Shown here piece by piece: positions 9,555-17,793 of a stretch of DNA of 57,201 nt. The stretch's first letter is position 1; each line of letters opens with the position of its first letter. This DNA is from Perkinsus olseni (taxonomy: Eukaryota > Perkinsozoa > Perkinsida > Perkinsidae): the NCBI GenBank assembly GCA_013115135.1, contig JABANP010000332.1, positions 1 through 57,201 on the forward strand, read 5' to 3'. The translations under genes were made by a program, and so were the position numbers. The notes beneath the pieces are model-generated. The model worked only from the letters and a program-made list of their open reading frames with translations. It made no database searches and was not told the DNA's origin.

Positions 9555-12500
9555 TGGTGAGGGTTTATCAGCACAACCAGGGTCGTCGGCCGGTGGCACT
9601 AGATCTTCTACAGCCCCGGCTGCGTAGCTCTTTCGTAGATTTTATTTGCCTCCAGGAACCTTGTTCCTCCTCGCGTAAGCTTGTTGGTTACCAGTACCAC
9701 GGCTTGCGTCGAGACGAGGAGGCAGCGGTTTTATCAAGGTTTGGCATTAAGTGCCACACGGTTTTTGCGTCGCGAGACCTTGCTGTGGTCAAGGGGCGCA
9801 ACTATGGTGTAGCGTCGCTATACCTCCACGGCACAGATTTGCCAAGGAGGGAAGTGGCGCTAGTGGAGATTGAGGAGGTCATGAACTCATGGCCTCCTAC
9901 TATCCCACTCTATATCTGTGCCGATGCTAATGCGTGGCATGTAGGGTGGGGTTCGGTCTACACTGCTGCCAACCAGCACAGGCAGGCTTGGCAGCGAGGC
10001 GAGGCACTCGTCGACTGGTGCTGGGACAAAGAAGTTAGGATCCTCAATGATGAGGTATCCTTACCAACCTTCGAGTCCAACCGGTACCACTCGTGGGTTG
10101 ACCTCACTCTATTGTACGGAGCCCCCAGAGATGGCGTTGAGCCTCGATGGGGGGTGGTCGACGACCTTTGCGGGTCAGACCACAGGCTACTCTACGTTGA
10201 GTTCGGTGATCAGGAAGCTGTCCCCGCTCCAAGGCTGGCCCACCGTCTCGTGGACGTAGTCAAGGTTATTGATGGCGCCTCTCGGATTCCCCCGGATACC
10301 TCTCTCTCCGGCATCACGGAATCCTTGAGCGCCCTGGTAAAACGCTTTACGCCCAAAGCACCGGCCCCATCTGACACCACCTGGTGGACGGGGGAGCTGT
10401 CAAGGCTGAAGGCTAAATTAAGAAGGGCCCAGCGGGCGTTCTTCCGGCATAAAAGGTTGAACGGCCCCGATGCATCATCTTCGGTGCACTACCGGGGTGC
10501 CCGCGACGCTGCCGGGCGCAAGTTCAAGGCAGCCGTCAAAGAGGCCAAGAGGGTAGCCGCTCGCAGATTCTTCACTGATCTGCAGCACTACTCTCGCTGT
10601 ATTAAACGAGGCTGTCCTCGGATTCCTCCTGCCGCTATATGCGCGCATGGAGTGAATCAGGCGGACTTCCTCCTGCGGCGGCTCTTCCCTCGTGATCCCG
10701 ACAGGGACACTGAGGTGGAGGCCCTACGGTTACGGCAGCGCACCGAGCCGGTGCCGGCGGTTACCTTCTCTGAACTCAGAGAGGCAGCCAATGGTCTCAG
10801 GCGAGGAGCTGCCCCGGGCGAGGACGACGTCAGTAATGACATAGTCCTCGATACGCTCGAGGTGCTAAAGGACAGCTGGTCCGTCCAGCTTACTGCAGCC
10901 CTCGAAGCTGGTGTATTCCCCCAAGAGTGGAAACACTCGAAGGGGGTGTTTATCCATAAAAGTGGCCGGGATCCAGCTCGCCCCAATGGCTGGCGTCCCA
11001 TCTGTTTGGTCACTTCTGGTAGCAAGCTGTTCGAGCGAGTAATCCTCGAACGGCTCGCTTCGTGCCCGCAGATCCGTGACCGCTTGGAGTCTCCAGTGGT
11101 CCACGGTTTCTGCAAGGGCAAATCGGTCGACACTGCCGCCCTGCGCATCATTAACGCGTTCAGGGCTGGCAGGAAGAGGAGTAAACGCGCACCAGTAGCT
11201 CTCATCCAGCTCGATGTGCAAAATGCGTTTCCCTCGGTCAAGCACAGCCACATTCTGGCTACCCTGGCTCGATACGACGTGCCACGATATCTCATCGACA
11301 TCGTCGAGAGCTATCTTGAGGGACAGAGTGTGGCTGCTACCTACGGCAGCGATGAGGCCACGGTGGGTTTGGAAAGAGGGGTGCCTCAAGGCAGTGCCTT
11401 AGGCCCCTTCCTGTTTTTGCTGAGTACCCTACCACTAGTCGACGCGTTTTCGGGTATGGAGGAAAAAGGCGTAAGCCTCACCCTCTACGCGGACGACACG
11501 ACGGTGGTGGTGTCCGCCGGTACTGGCCCGTCGCTGGTTAAAAGGTGGCGGTCAGCAGAGGCTCTGCTGCTGGCCTGGGCTGCCGACGCTGGAGTGTCCT
11601 ATGAGCCGGCCAAGAGCCAGGCGCTCCTGCCTAGGACCATCGGGGACGATGTTTTGTCCCTCGATGGAACACCCGTTGACATCGTCAAGGTTGTCCGGGT
11701 GCTTGGTGTTTTGATCGATCGGCGCTTATCGTTCCAACACCACATCAAGGTTAAATGTGCCGAGGCCAAAGCCAAGTTAGGCAGGCTGAGGCACCTGGGC
11801 TGGGCACGTGCTGGGATCACCGGCAAGAAAGTGATCAAAACCTATAAGGTTGCGATCGTTCCTGCCCTCAGTCACGCTGTCGCAGCATGGAAGGAGGGGC
11901 TGGAGTCAGTCACAGCCAAGTCTGCCCTGCTGCAGGTCTCGGTTATGGTGGCGAGGATAGCCCTCCAAGCTCCACGGAACAGCTCCAACGCGGCACTCTG
12001 CGTCGCGGCTGGTATCTTGCCAGCAGACTTGGAGCTCGGTAGAATCGCGGCCACCAGACTTGCTGCGCTTGGGTGCGCTACGACGCTGGACCGAACTCTC
12101 TCGGTCAAGGGCTTGACTCTGCATGAGGGTCGCGATGGCGGTGATACAGTGCAGCGCTGGATGGCTTTGCCCACTCAACCTTGGCACCCCTGGGTCTCGA
12201 CTATCATCACGGAACGTGAGGAGGCCAAGAGCTACGCACTCGAGGCTCTCCGAACCAAGAATGCCATTTTCACGGATGGCTCGGTGGTCAAGGACGTCAA
12301 GACCCGCGCTGCAATGGTCGTTTATCGTGAGGGTGGAGAGGTCTACTCCAATTTCTGGAAGCTCTCCCCCTACGCTACTATTACGGATTGCGAACTCCTA
12401 GGAGTTCTGGAAGCAGTCCGCTGGATTGTGTCGACAGCGGGTGACGAGGCCTGGGAGATCTTCACGGACTCTCAGGCAGTACTCAAGATCCTGTCGTCCC

Positions 12501-13114
12501 GTGCATCCACGGCCCGGTGGGATAAGGCGAGACAGATCTATCTGTCCTTGTCCGAAATCCCTGGTAGAGTATCTCTTCGATGGGTACCGGGGCACAGTTC
12601 CATCAGTGCCAACGAACGGGCCGATGAGCTGGCAGCCAAGGGTGCCTCCATGAGGGAAGTCTCTGCGGAGACGGAAATCAGTGTGAGGACTCTTCGGCGG
12701 TATCAAGGAGAAGCTGGCCGTCTGTCACTGCGCAAGTGGTGGTCAGACAAGAGAGCCAGCCTGGGCACTTCTGTCAATGACTTCTTTTACTGTGCTTCAC
12801 ACGCTCGTTTGTGGATCCGCGGGGAAGTCACGGCAGCTAGCAGTGCCGTTGTATTCGGAAGGGCCCCAACCCCAGCCCATCTCTATAGATGCGGGGTGGT
12901 CAACTCGCCAGAGTGTGACTGTGGGGCGCCGGTGGGGAACACGCGGCACTACCTCCTCTCCTGTCCGCTCCTGCAGCAGGCTAGGAGTAGGGTCAAAGGT
13001 GGTGTCCCCAACCATTTATATAAACTAATTGTTGATTTGAAGCGACGCAAGTCCTTCAATCAACTTTGTTCGGCCCTCATGCAGTATCTCGATGCTCGCA
13101 GGGGGTTATTGTAG
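9536..13114 (+). CDS. LINE ORF2, endonuclease-reverse transcriptase-RNase H
   Basis: A 1192-residue polyprotein driving target-primed reverse transcription. Endonuclease (about 1-230): FICLQEPC, ADANAWH and GSDHRLL hold the usual Glu, Asp/Asn and Ser-Asp-His. Reverse transcriptase: LDVQNAFPSV (about 558), GVPQGSALGP and YADD (about 650). RNase H (about 910-1035): FTDGS, DCELLGVLEA, FTDSQAVL and GHSSISANERADELA retain the acidic catalytic set. C-terminal knuckle: CDCGAPVGNTRHYLLSC (about 1126-1142). The nominal ATG at 9536 overlaps ORF1 by 19 bases; the in-frame ATG at 9551, inside an ATGA overlap with the ORF1 stop, is the more likely start by termination-reinitiation. Confidence 0.92.
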   Translation: MCRLIMMVRVYQHNQGRRPVALDLLQPRLRSSFVDFICLQEPCSSSRKLVGYQYHGLRRDEEAAVLSRFGIKCHTVFASRDLAVVKGRNYGVASLYLHGTDLPRREVALVEIEEVMNSWPPTIPLYICADANAWHVGWGSVYTAANQHRQAWQRGEALVDWCWDKEVRILNDEVSLPTFESNRYHSWVDLTLLYGAPRDGVEPRWGVVDDLCGSDHRLLYVEFGDQEAVPAPRLAHRLVDVVKVIDGASRIPPDTSLSGITESLSALVKRFTPKAPAPSDTTWWTGELSRLKAKLRRAQRAFFRHKRLNGPDASSSVHYRGARDAAGRKFKAAVKEAKRVAARRFFTDLQHYSRCIKRGCPRIPPAAICAHGVNQADFLLRRLFPRDPDRDTEVEALRLRQRTEPVPAVTFSELREAANGLRRGAAPGEDDVSNDIVLDTLEVLKDSWSVQLTAALEAGVFPQEWKHSKGVFIHKSGRDPARPNGWRPICLVTSGSKLFERVILERLASCPQIRDRLESPVVHGFCKGKSVDTAALRIINAFRAGRKRSKRAPVALIQLDVQNAFPSVKHSHILATLARYDVPRYLIDIVESYLEGQSVAATYGSDEATVGLERGVPQGSALGPFLFLLSTLPLVDAFSGMEEKGVSLTLYADDTTVVVSAGTGPSLVKRWRSAEALLLAWAADAGVSYEPAKSQALLPRTIGDDVLSLDGTPVDIVKVVRVLGVLIDRRLSFQHHIKVKCAEAKAKLGRLRHLGWARAGITGKKVIKTYKVAIVPALSHAVAAWKEGLESVTAKSALLQVSVMVARIALQAPRNSSNAALCVAAGILPADLELGRIAATRLAALGCATTLDRTLSVKGLTLHEGRDGGDTVQRWMALPTQPWHPWVSTIITEREEAKSYALEALRTKNAIFTDGSVVKDVKTRAAMVVYREGGEVYSNFWKLSPYATITDCELLGVLEAVRWIVSTAGDEAWEIFTDSQAVLKILSSRASTARWDKARQIYLSLSEIPGRVSLRWVPGHSSISANERADELAAKGASMREVSAETEISVRTLRRYQGEAGRLSLRKWWSDKRASLGTSVNDFFYCASHARLWIRGEVTAASSAVVFGRAPTPAHLYRCGVVNSPECDCGAPVGNTRHYLLSCPLLQQARSRVKGGVPNHLYKLIVDLKRRKSFNQLCSALMQYLDARRGLL

Positions 13115-13359
13115 TGCCGGGCAGGCACAACTTTTGGTTTTCCGCCTCTGTTTTGTACGCGGCCCACCATTGAATATTTGCTGTGAAAAGAAAAAAAAAC
13201 AAAATAGCAGCGGCTGGAGCAAGCGTCGGAGGACTGGCGACTGGGACGGTGACCGCGAGGATGGAGGAAGATGCAGAAGAAGTCGGTCGAAGCCTTAGAG
13301 CAGGAAGACGTGATGACTAATTCATGTATTGCTCGTTATTAAGGAACGTTTCAATCTAC
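13115..13359 (+). other. LINE 3' region with internal A tract
   Basis: After the ORF2 stop there are about 70 bases, then an A-rich tract (13187-13204), then about 155 bases with no A tail before the right duplication. The part after the A tract could be element sequence or flanking DNA carried along from a previous locus. Confidence 0.5.
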
Positions 13360-13373
13360 CATCAGGATTCCTT
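13360..13373. repeat. LINE target-site duplication, right
   Basis: An exact second copy of the 14-mer at 7724-7737. It sits 14 bases before the foldback element. Confidence 0.8.
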
Positions 13374-13387
13374 CGAGAACCAAACTC

Positions 13388-13742
13388 CTACACCTTTTCA
13401 AAGCCTATTTCGCGTTTAGTAAAATCAATTTCGCTCGTTGTCAACCGCTGGTGGCAAGCACAAGTCACCAGATGCATGCTAAGAGTTTCTCCTGATATAG
13501 TACGTCGCGTTGTAGTCCCGAGATCGAACATCTGCCCTTCAGCGAAATTGGATGTACTACCGGCGAAATTGATTTCCGCATTTCGTCGAAATTGGACTTA
13601 CTTCGAGGATGCCGGCGAAATTGATTGTACTATCGCGCGCGCTTGCGAAATTGATTTTACTAAGGCATATCTTGGCGCGGGTGATCGCTCGCCCTGCGAA
13701 ATTGATCTTCCTAAACGCGAAATAGGCTTTGAAAAGGTGTAG
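13388..13742. mobile_element. 355-bp foldback/MITE-like element with 47-bp terminal inverted repeats
   Basis: The outer 47 bases (13388-13434 and 13696-13742) are inverted copies with about three mismatches; they start CTACACCTTTTCAAAG. The middle holds about seven copies of a GCGAAATTG-containing unit in one orientation, several followed by a TACTA. There is no transposase, so it would be non-autonomous. The ends can be read as TACACC...GGTGTA, compatible with a TA target site; this is inference. Confidence 0.8.
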
Positions 13743-14111
13743 AACCTCTCAATTCCCCTGGATAGGTTATAACTGAGCAGGCCTCCTGCGGTCACCATCA
13801 GGGCAGCAGAGATGAGTTCCTCACGGAGATCGCGCCCCGATGTTAGATACACTACTCCTTGCAACCTGGGTATGGTGAACAACCTCGATGCGCAACCCAC
13901 TCAAGGACCACCGACCGGCGACTACGAGGGCATATTCGCGTCAAATACCCCTTCTCTGGTTGTTCTGGCTCTACTCCCGGCGTTCTGGCCACAGTCATCT
14001 GTTTGACTCAGGTCAGCTGGTTAATCTTTACTGCACGTCATTATTTGCAAAAGCTACCCTCCAGGCCTGTCGAACAGAAACTAAGATGAAGGAGAAATCC
14101 ACTGCAATGCT
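13743..14111. other. Intergenic, no convincing gene
   Basis: Overlapping short frames on the plus strand (13812-14154) without recognisable domains or splice structure. Nothing else seen. Confidence 0.35.
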
Positions 14112-14294
14112 CTGTAAATTCATCATCAGTCTAGTGGTAGGAACTCAACCGTAGAATACAACGGTGCCATCGTCGTGACCCGGGTTCGTTTGATGGTAAA
14201 CTAAGATTCAAAATGATAAACTAAGATTCGAAATGATAAACTAAGATTCAAAATGTTAAACTAAGATTCAAAATGATAAACTAAGATTCGAAAT
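14112..14294 (+). mobile_element. Putative tRNA-derived SINE with 20-bp tandem tail
   Basis: The head carries a Pol III A-box-like AGTCTAGTGGTAGG (about 14129) and a B-box-like GGGTTCG (about 14182), with an anticodon-arm-like ACCGT/ACGGT stem between them. The T arm is not completed, so it is not a working tRNA. It runs straight into five exact-length 20-bp units (14195-14294). A tRNA-like head with a short tandem tail is the usual SINE plan. Confidence 0.5.
14195..14294 (+). repeat. 5 x 20-bp tandem repeat
   Basis: Five consecutive 20-base units, consensus gataaactaagattcRaaat, differing only at the R position and at single bases in units 1 and 4. Confidence 0.95.
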
Positions 14295-14661
14295 AGACCA
14301 AATACCATCCCGCGTCACAATCGCGCATACGTGCACGCGACACTCCTCCACCCGCTGGGTCTCTCACTACACGAAAACAGGGGGCTAGATGCTTAGCCAA
14401 TGCCCTTAGCGCTGGTATGCTGCTCTCAAAATTCAGATCAACTGCCCAGAACCGCTCCGACGATCTCGGAAGACATCTCGATAAAAACATCCGTCCTAAG
14501 CTACCACTCACAACACTTCGTTCAATAAAAATGGGTATGCTCGACATTTTATCCGGTTTCGCCGAGATCGTCAAATGGTCACATAGTTGTTCGCGCTCGG
14601 CTTTGAGCCCTTTTATTTCAGGTGTCTTTATCGAAGGTCTCCATGACCCCTTTGCGGACAA
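14281..14661 (-). CDS. Uncertain 126-residue reading frame
   Basis: A minus-strand frame with mixed composition and no recognised domain, overlapping the tandem repeat at its 3' end. It may be chance. Confidence 0.2.
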   Translation of the reverse strand: MSAKGSWRPSIKTPEIKGLKAEREQLCDHLTISAKPDKMSSIPIFIERSVVSGSLGRMFLSRCLPRSSERFWAVDLNFESSIPALRALAKHLAPCFRVVRDPAGGGVSRARMRDCDAGWYLVYFES

Positions 14662-14703
14662 TGCTCGTGGACCGGTGCGGGGGAAGGGAGGCCGCTCAAG
14701 TAT

Positions 14704-14771
14704 TGGTGAGTAAATGATTTACTCACCATGATTTACTGTAAATCGCAAAAACGTGTGGGCAAAGTTTGCCC
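14704..14771. repeat. Two perfect palindromes
   Basis: 14704-14726 has 11-bp arms (GGTGAGTAAAT / ATTTACTCACC) around one base. 14757-14771 has 7-bp arms (GGGCAAA / TTTGCCC) around one base. A further TTTGCC...GGCAAA pair follows near 14795-14810. Confidence 0.8.
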
Positions 14772-15208
14772 ATGGTTTGCTATGGTTCATCTATGGTTTG
14801 CCCGGCAAATCATAGAGTCTCCCAGCGTCGCAAAAATGAAAAATCTAATCTTCGTACACAATTTCGTACTTCGAACGTGAATTTCAACTTCCTAGCTGCG
14901 AACTTGAAAGTTCCCCGAAATGATTTTCGTAGAAACAGCGTGCCGCACGCTGCGCATGAAAGCGAAAGTTCTTCCACAAAATCTAACCGAGTGTTCAATA
15001 GACTGCCCCTCCCGATCTTCAAGAGCGCCGCGCTCTGAGCGCGTCCAGGATCGCTCAGTTCAGTTCTTTGAAGCGCTCCTGAAATGCGAGAGAGGCATAT
15101 TGATGACCCCTAAATGTTCAACGTGCGGACCAAAGATGTCCATTTCTTAGGACATGCACGAAGCTTAGGTATGATTATGATACCGACTAAACCGATCCCT
15201 TAAGGTTT

Positions 15209-15265
15209 TCACCCAATTCCCTTCGATATCCTTCAGCCTCAAGGACATCGAAGGGAATTGGGTGA
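15209..15265. repeat. Long hairpin, 25-bp arms
   Basis: The arms 15209-15233 and 15241-15265 are complementary at 24 of 25 positions with a 7-base loop. Weaker pairing extends about 11 bases further out on both sides. Confidence 0.9.
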
Positions 15266-15374
15266 TAACTTCAAGGCTTGAGGAAATGCACTCAAAATCT
15301 CTAACTATGCTCTGAAGCACTCGTGTAACGGGACTTAAGGAGTCAGGTCCCACCTACGAGGTGAACCATCCAAC

Positions 15375-15671
15375 GTGAAACGTCATGGCTCGTTTACCGA
15401 GCTGAGCCCTTATACGCGTCGTAGGCAACGACGTAGAAGGACTCGGTTTTTACCCACCCACTACCATGATGGTAGTACCATCGCTGGATACGGCGATGTG
15501 AAGGCAACAGATGCCGCGTTCAACGCAGTGATTATATCGTATCATCAACTCGGGATTTGGTTTGCGAACTGGAGCAACACAACAATCCATGATAACAACA
15601 CAGCAAATGCTATTAATAGACATCAACGGACCATTCAAACAACCAGTGAGGTCGACTGTGTTCCGAGATGA
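15375..15671 (+). CDS. Uncertain 98-residue reading frame
   Basis: Starts MKRHGSFTELSPYTRRRQ, no domain recognised, Asn/Thr-rich end. It lies tail-to-tail with the secreted protein gene downstream. It may be untranslated or chance. Confidence 0.2.
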   Translation: MKRHGSFTELSPYTRRRQRRRRTRFLPTHYHDGSTIAGYGDVKATDAAFNAVIISYHQLGIWFANWSNTTIHDNNTANAINRHQRTIQTTSEVDCVPR

Positions 15672-15677
15672 GTAACT

Positions 15678-16682
15678 TCAATTGTCGAGTGAGAGGCTCT
15701 CGATAGGGTTACTGTCGGTAAGCGGTATCACAGCCTTCTTCCCGACACCGTCATCAGTATCCTCCCAGAGGTGTAACGTCCAGCGGCCGCGTACAACGCA
15801 AAGACGAATATTATCCAGTCGGAGTGGATATATGTTCATCATTCCTTCAGCCGTTGCTAGATCGGGAGTTGCATCCCTGGTAAGCCCCCTCTCGTCGACG
15901 CCATAACACCATGGCCGCTCACCAAAGTGTCCTCCAAAACGCGTTGATGAGTCGCCGTTGGCGAGTCGATGTATACGAACCTCGGGGAAACGAGTGAAAG
16001 CAAAGTTGCTTGCATGCTGGAAGTTCATTGCCATCACTCCTGCGTTGGCCCGCTCGTCATCCCAGTTACCATGCACAACAACTGTCCCGTTCTCTGTCCT
16101 GCCCAACTTTGAGAACGCCACCGGTGTCACATACTTCCTGCCCACTTCCTCAGCGTTTGCCTCATCTTGTGTGACCGCTGCTGGGGTCGCCACATCAATG
16201 TAGGTGTTCTTAGTGAGCAAGATCGCACAACTGAGCTGGGTGAATTTCTTCCCGACCGGTTCGCGTCGGGCGTCGTTGAAGAGCACTAGGTGGCTTCTAC
16301 CAAGACAGATAGGAACATGTGTTGGCTTAGGACCGGTCATCTGCAGGAGAGTTCTAAGTGGATAATAATGGTACGCGTCAATATAGAAGCATTTACCAGG
16401 ATGCGCATGCCTCGGGAAAACGCTGTCACTGAAGACTCCAACAGAACCAGAGGCAATCAAGAGGTCCACGTCGCTCTTGTTGGTGTAGCCGAGTGCGGCA
16501 GTTCCAGGGGGATGTCCGACCAGTAAAACGACTCTGGCCATATCTGGCCAGCAGATCTCCGTGGCGGGATTAGCATAACCAACATACACACCAGGGGACA
16601 AGTCAATTCCAGTATCGGGAGTAGCTGCCATGACGACACCAGCCAACTCAGTTGAGAGCAGAAGAAGTAGTGGTAGCAACAT
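15678..16682 (-). CDS. Secreted 334-residue orphan protein
   Basis: A single uninterrupted exon starting with a clear signal peptide (MLLPLLLLLSTELAGVVMA, about 19 residues), so the product should enter the secretory pathway. The mature part has scattered Cys, several aromatic-rich stretches (CFYIDAYHYYPL; HGNWDDERANAG) and a Gly/aromatic segment FGGHFGERPWCYG. N-glycosylation sequons occur (NKS, NGT). I do not recognise a family. Such stand-alone secreted proteins are common in parasitic protists. The intronless structure contrasts with its many-intron neighbours. Confidence 0.75.
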   Translation of the reverse strand: MLLPLLLLLSTELAGVVMAATPDTGIDLSPGVYVGYANPATEICWPDMARVVLLVGHPPGTAALGYTNKSDVDLLIASGSVGVFSDSVFPRHAHPGKCFYIDAYHYYPLRTLLQMTGPKPTHVPICLGRSHLVLFNDARREPVGKKFTQLSCAILLTKNTYIDVATPAAVTQDEANAEEVGRKYVTPVAFSKLGRTENGTVVVHGNWDDERANAGVMAMNFQHASNFAFTRFPEVRIHRLANGDSSTRFGGHFGERPWCYGVDERGLTRDATPDLATAEGMMNIYPLRLDNIRLCVVRGRWTLHLWEDTDDGVGKKAVIPLTDSNPIESLSLDN

Positions 16683-16886
16683 GTGTGAGTAGAAATGTCA
16701 CTGAGTGGAAGTTACACGCTCCGCCCCTCAAGTCACGAAGCAAGGCCGCCATGAAGCCTATAGATATCGCTGAGGCGTGCGGGCTCAGGAGAAGCCACGA
16801 TGAAGAGTTGCAGGTCAACTCCAGAGGAATGAAAAGTAAGGGCGTTTAGCGGCAGAGGACAACTATTATTCCCTTCCGCCCTTCAA

Positions 16887-16960
16887 GTAACCCCAGTGGG
16901 GGTTACCCGACTGGTTACCCGAAATGACGAAGGTGGGGTTACCCCACCTTCGTCATTTCG
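16887..16960. repeat. Nested perfect palindromes
   Basis: 16920-16960 is a perfect inverted repeat, 20-bp arms around a single T. Just upstream, 16887-16906 has 8-bp arms (GTAACCCC / GGGGTTAC). A GGTTACCCGA direct repeat lies between them. Confidence 0.9.
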
Positions 16961-17404
16961 TGGATCGGAAATGTTCCAGGAACGGCCCATCTTCGAGCGA
17001 CTCCCATCCGTCTCCGCAGGAAACCAAGCGGGCGAGCCGCGTCGAACAGCGAAAATGCGCGCCGCAGAAATAGTGGTATGAGAAATGCTCATTGAGCACT
17101 GTACATCTGGACTCCAGATTCAAAAGGTGCCGAAATCACATCGCTGATGTGGCTTGCTTGGCCTGGGAATTTTCGAGAGACTCGTCGAGATACTTCTCCA
17201 GGATTAGAGTCTAATTGTACTCAGGGGCCAGTCCGGTCTCCTCCTTGGACCGAACTGATCATGATCACCATCGCTCTGAGAATCTGCAGTGAATTCGCGA
17301 AGGTGCGGTAGTGGGGTGGTGCAACAGTTCGAACTGAAAACACGCCACGGGCAGGCTAACTGTACCACAGGGCCTCCTCAACTCGACAGTTTCACGGGAA
17401 GAAT

Positions 17405-17438
17405 CCTGTATCTTGGCTCAAGCGTTTGGTCTTGGCTC
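17405..17438 (+). other. Spliced-leader-like relic
   Basis: ATCTTGGCTCAAG at 17410-17422 equals the 3' core of the dinoflagellate/perkinsid spliced leader (with the C/T variant), preceded by CCTGT, which partly resembles the leader's 5' part. A second fragment TCTTGGCTC follows at 17430-17438. There is no GT after the AAG, so this is not a spliced-leader RNA gene; it fits a relic left by a reinserted cDNA. Confidence 0.45.
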
Positions 17439-17724
17439 TGTGGCATGCTCCGCGTGTTTCTATTATGCTTCGCCGAAGCAGCTTCGGACGGGTGTTGTGC
17501 TAGTGCGAGATGGAACGGTTTTTTTTTTGCTTCCGGCCAGGTGTGTGATCATCCGATCAGTACCAGGGCTGTAGTCCAGCCGACCACAGGTCGCATTGAC
17601 CATTGTGGTCACCGACGGTTAGTCCGGTTTTTGCCAACCCTGTCGTGAGACAGTGTTGCCCGGGCCACCTGCCTTGCGGCGGGGGTAATTGGACTGCAGG
17701 CCCGCTTGTCGCACCGAGGTGCTC

Positions 17725-17793
17725 CCACCAAGATTCGAACCTGGGGGGAGTGCGTGTTAACCACACATTCTCCCCATTATGCCATTTTGGTGG
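17725..17793 (-). other. tRNA-like block with Pol III A and B boxes
   Basis: On the minus strand it has 7-bp matching ends (CCACCAA / TTGGTGG), an A-box-like TGGCATAATGG, an anticodon-like GTGTG/CGCAC stem and a perfect B box GGTTCGAATC. The arms do not fold as a standard cloverleaf: the T stem and the acceptor compete for the same bases. It is likely a tRNA relic or a SINE head, not a working tRNA. Confidence 0.4.

Larger units (their letters stand above)
7738..13359 (+). mobile_element. Full-length non-LTR retrotransposon (LINE)
   Basis: A two-ORF LINE bounded by a 14-bp direct duplication. ORF1 (7758-9554) carries zinc knuckles; ORF2 (9536-13114) carries an AP-like endonuclease, reverse transcriptase, RNase H and a C-terminal Cys/His motif. 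This domain order is typical of the I/R1/LOA-Jockey side of the non-LTR tree. Both frames are uninterrupted and the catalytic residues are present, so the copy looks recent. The 5' untranslated part is only about 20 bases. An A-rich tract at 13187-13204 is followed by about 155 bases before the right duplication. Clade assignment is from domain order only. Confidence 0.9.

Noticed and set aside
14195..14294. CRISPR-like array
   Set aside because: The 20-bp units are contiguous with no spacers, in a eukaryotic setting. It is a simple tandem repeat.
17520..17531. Run of T as a Pol III terminator for the tRNA-like block
   Set aside because: The block is on the opposite strand, where this run reads as A, and it is about 200 bases away.
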